Positions 61,810-64,000 of a stretch of 64,000 nucleotides of DNA are shown here, one piece after another. The DNA is taken from positions 682,001-746,000 of the forward strand of contig NZ_PVUF01000001.1 in NCBI RefSeq assembly GCF_003003215.1, read 5' to 3'. A program made the translations under genes and the position numbers. Position 1 is the first letter of the stretch, and every line of letters starts with the position of its first letter. This stretch comes from Tritonibacter scottomollicae (lineage in GTDB: Bacteria > Pseudomonadota > Alphaproteobacteria > Rhodobacterales > Rhodobacteraceae). Under the pieces are notes generated by a model, which was given only the letters and a program-made list of their open reading frames with translations, was not told the DNA's origin and made no database searches.

Positions 61810-63090
61810 TTAGGCGCTCTTGAGCCAGCTGGCTGTCTCGGAAACGTCGGATGGGGCAGGGCGCACGCCATCGACAAGGTCACTCAGCACCTGCGCGGCG
61901 CCCGCCGCCATGGTCCAGCCAAGCTGCCCGTGCCCGGCGTTGAGCCAGACATTCGGCGTGTTGCGCAACTGGCCGATATAGGGACGCCCGCTTGGGGTGC
62001 TGGGGCGCAGCCCGGCCCAGTGGCGGGCCCCGTCAAGATCCACGGCGCCGGTGAAATGCCGGGCCACGTAACCGTCCAGATGTGCTGCGCGGTCGGCCCG
62101 TGGGCTGCTGTCATGGCCCGCAAACTCGGCAATCCCCGTCACCCGCAGCCGATCCCCAAGCCGGGTCACCGCCACGAGGTTGGTTTCGTCCACAAAGGGG
62201 CGCTGCGGGATGCGGCTGTCGTCAAGGATCGTATAGGTGGCGGAGTAGCCCTTCACCGGGTAGATCAGCGGCCGCACGCCAAGTGATGCCGTCAGCGCCG
62301 GGGTGCCGGTCCCGGCCGCGACCACCAGCTGATCGCAGGCAATCTCGCCGGATGGCGTCAGGACCGCCTGCACCCGCCCCTCTGCGCGCCGATACCCGGT
62401 CACGGATGTTTCGTAGCAAAAGGTCACGGTGGTGTTCTGCTGCAACCATTGCGCCAGGGCCTGGGTGAAACGATGGCAGTCGCCCTTGCTGTCGACGGAT
62501 GACACCAGCCCGCCCTGCAATGTGCCCTCAAAGGCGCGCAGGGCAGGGTCGCGCTGGATCAGCTCTGACGCGCTCAGCGGCACAAACCCCTGATCCCCGT
62601 CCGACAGGCTCTTGACCCGCGCATGATAGGCCGCGCGATCCCCGTACAGATAATACGCCCCGTCATGATCCTGATCGAAGTCCAGGCCCGTGGCCTGTTC
62701 GAGATCTTGCAGCATTCGACGCCCATGGCGCGACAGCCGTGCCATGGCATCGGAATTGGTCGCATGGGCGCGGGCGGTGCAATGGCGCAGGAAGGCCAGC
62801 CCCCAGCGCCAGAGGTCCGGGTCCAGCAGCTTGCTGATTTTCACACTGGGCGCGCGCCCCAGAACCGCACCAAGCATCTGGCGCGGGGCCGCAGGCCCGG
62901 CCCAGCTTTCCGTATGGCCGACAGCGATGATCCCGGCATTGGCATAGCTGCAACCGGACGCCGGTGCCTCCGCCTGATCTATGACAGTCACCTGATGGCC
63001 TCGCATGGCAAGGTGGTAGGCGGTGGTCAGCCCCACAACGCCCGCGCCAATCACGGCAAAACGCTGGCCACTGTCCTGTTGGTCATGCAT
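61810..63090 (-). CDS. dadA: FAD-dependent D-amino acid dehydrogenase (DadA-like)
   Basis: 426 aa from MHDQQDSGQRFAVIGAGVVG; the FAD loop GAGVVGLTTAYHLAMRGHQV at residues ~15-34 fixes the start near 63090. The DAO fold ends with HWAGLRPSTPSGRPYIGQLR and WLNAGHGQLGWTMAAGAAQV, as in DadA. It would oxidise D-amino acids to keto acids, passing electrons to the respiratory chain. It diverges from the XRE-cupin regulator with 63 bp between. Substrate range is not determined, so the symbol is provisional. Confidence 0.87.
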   Translation of the reverse strand: MHDQQDSGQRFAVIGAGVVGLTTAYHLAMRGHQVTVIDQAEAPASGCSYANAGIIAVGHTESWAGPAAPRQMLGAVLGRAPSVKISKLLDPDLWRWGLAFLRHCTARAHATNSDAMARLSRHGRRMLQDLEQATGLDFDQDHDGAYYLYGDRAAYHARVKSLSDGDQGFVPLSASELIQRDPALRAFEGTLQGGLVSSVDSKGDCHRFTQALAQWLQQNTTVTFCYETSVTGYRRAEGRVQAVLTPSGEIACDQLVVAAGTGTPALTASLGVRPLIYPVKGYSATYTILDDSRIPQRPFVDETNLVAVTRLGDRLRVTGIAEFAGHDSSPRADRAAHLDGYVARHFTGAVDLDGARHWAGLRPSTPSGRPYIGQLRNTPNVWLNAGHGQLGWTMAAGAAQVLSDLVDGVRPAPSDVSETASWLKSA

Positions 63091-63153
63091 ACTTTCATCC
63101 AAATCGCTCAGAGCCGGTGCATATAGGCAGTTTTTGGTAAAATAAGAAAAATC

Positions 63154-63804
63154 ATGTCTCAAACAACAAAAAAAGACTCATCTTCTCTTTCAACTGCATT
63201 GGCCCCCTTGCTCGACGACAGTGAAAAGGAGCGCATCCGCAGCGAACTCGGCAGGCGTGTCAAAGGTTTACGCAGCTCGGCAGGGATGACGTTGGAACAG
63301 GCCTCCGAACGCACCAGCCTTGCGGTTTCGACCATCTACAAGATCGAAAACGGCAAAGTGTCCCCCAGTTTCGAGAATCTCTTGCGACTCGCGCGGGGCT
63401 ACGGCGTCGGCTTGGAGAAGCTGATCGCAGAGCCGGAGGATGAGGTCAGCACCACCCGTCTGACCGTCACCCGCGCGGGGCAGGGCCGGTCTGTCGAAGG
63501 CAAGGTCTACGACTACGAGGTGCTCTGCAACGGGCTGACAGGCAAGAAGATCATTCCGCTGATCGGCACCATCAGCGCCGCCGGAGATACATCGCCCGCG
63601 CATCTGGACCGCCATGACGGCGAGGAGCTGCTGTTTGTGCTCTCCGGCGAGGTCGAACTGCTGGTGGAACATTACGAACCGGTCATTCTCACCGCCGGGG
63701 ACTGCGCCTATTACGACAGCACCATGCGGCACGGTGTGCGCAGCACCGGGCCCGAGGAGGCGCGCGTGTTCTGGGCCTGCACCCATATCAACGGTCTGGA
63801 CTAA
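63154..63804 (+). CDS. XRE-cupin transcriptional regulator
   Basis: 216 aa. The XRE helix-turn-helix (VKGLRSSAGMTLEQASERTS, then LAVSTIYKIENGKVSPSFEN) covers residues ~35-90, and a C-terminal cupin sensing domain (HDGEELLFVLSGEVELLVEH; LTAGDCAYYDSTMRHGVRST) covers ~135-205. Such regulators often control amine and amino-acid catabolism genes. It diverges from the dadA-like gene across 63 bp and is the likely regulator of dadA-nhaC. Confidence 0.9.
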   Translation: MSQTTKKDSSSLSTALAPLLDDSEKERIRSELGRRVKGLRSSAGMTLEQASERTSLAVSTIYKIENGKVSPSFENLLRLARGYGVGLEKLIAEPEDEVSTTRLTVTRAGQGRSVEGKVYDYEVLCNGLTGKKIIPLIGTISAAGDTSPAHLDRHDGEELLFVLSGEVELLVEHYEPVILTAGDCAYYDSTMRHGVRSTGPEEARVFWACTHINGLD

Positions 63805-63974
63805 GGCGCGGCCCGGAGGGAGGCCGGATCTGCGCGGGCGAACCGATGCGGGCGACTGCCCACCATACCATGATCGGGCCGCTGAACGCGTATCGTCCGT
63901 TCAGGCGCAAAAGGGCTGTTAGATCCGGCTGTTTTTCGCTAACCCTCCGTCATTGACCTGAGGGAGAGCAATCC

Positions 63975-64000
63975 ATGACCAGCCTGCACGGCTCTGACGA
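63975..64000 (+). CDS. start of a further gene, cut by window edge
   Basis: ATG at 63975 with AGGGAGAG ten bases upstream opens a frame MTSLHGSDE that runs off the window. Too short to identify. The ribosome site and the 170-bp spacing from the regulator gene make a real start likely. Confidence 0.4.

Overview
The window is GC-rich, densely coded alphaproteobacterial chromosome. Gene content points to a marine Rhodobacterales (Roseobacter group) bacterium: an aerobic cob pathway behind a cobalamin riboswitch, a carnitine 3-dehydrogenase fused to a thioesterase, CTGA-N9-TCAG iron operators, DUF3572 and H-NOX/diguanylate cyclase genes, and short dispersed palindromes ending in AAAGATGAAG. The group is inferred from content; the species cannot be named from this alone.

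Layout. 1-14 kb: aerobic cobalamin synthesis. A cobalamin riboswitch leads a minus-strand operon, DUF1636-cobW-cobN-cobG-cobH-cobI-cobJ, then (past an oppositely oriented cobK) cobL-cobE-cobM-cobB-cobA; cobO faces away on the plus strand. cobF, cobS and cobT are not in the window. 14-16.6 kb: glpD and its DeoR-type regulator. 16.8-23.3 kb: two iron operons, hemP-imelysin and bfd-bfr-diheme oxidoreductase-imelysin-DUF1513, each with an iron-box-like operator. 23-30 kb: LysR/metallo-hydrolase pair, metG, MFS exporter, rhodanese, aldo/keto reductase. 30-35 kb: carnitine catabolism (cdhR, BKACE cleavage enzyme, lipocalin, dehydrogenase-thioesterase) ending in a relic of a short-chain dehydrogenase, then an XRE regulator. 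35-39.7 kb: DUF2061, desaturase, EamA transporter, Nudix, DUF983. 39.8-42 kb: EF-hand protein, ECF sigma factor, putative anti-sigma and CpxP-like sensor. 42-48.3 kb: PleD-like cyclase, DUF3572, HAD phosphatase, non-pyrrolysine MttB-family methyltransferase, a possible small RNA, H-NOX-like protein with its diguanylate cyclase. 48.4-52 kb: molybdopterin oxidoreductase and MocR regulator. 52-57 kb: duplicated tRNA-Glu, recJ, glpX, hom. 57-64 kb: lipoprotein, TetR, GNAT, pirin, NhaC antiporter, DadA-like dehydrogenase, XRE-cupin regulator and the first codons of another gene.

Links. The cobalamin made by the first block is the type of cofactor used with MttB-family methyltransferases such as the one at 44.7 kb, and the carnitine block is expected to yield glycine betaine, a possible substrate for it. 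This is inference. The most unusual item is the H-NOX-like protein: it has Pro where the heme-binding His should be and lacks YxSxR, yet it is still translationally coupled to a diguanylate cyclase with an intact active site.
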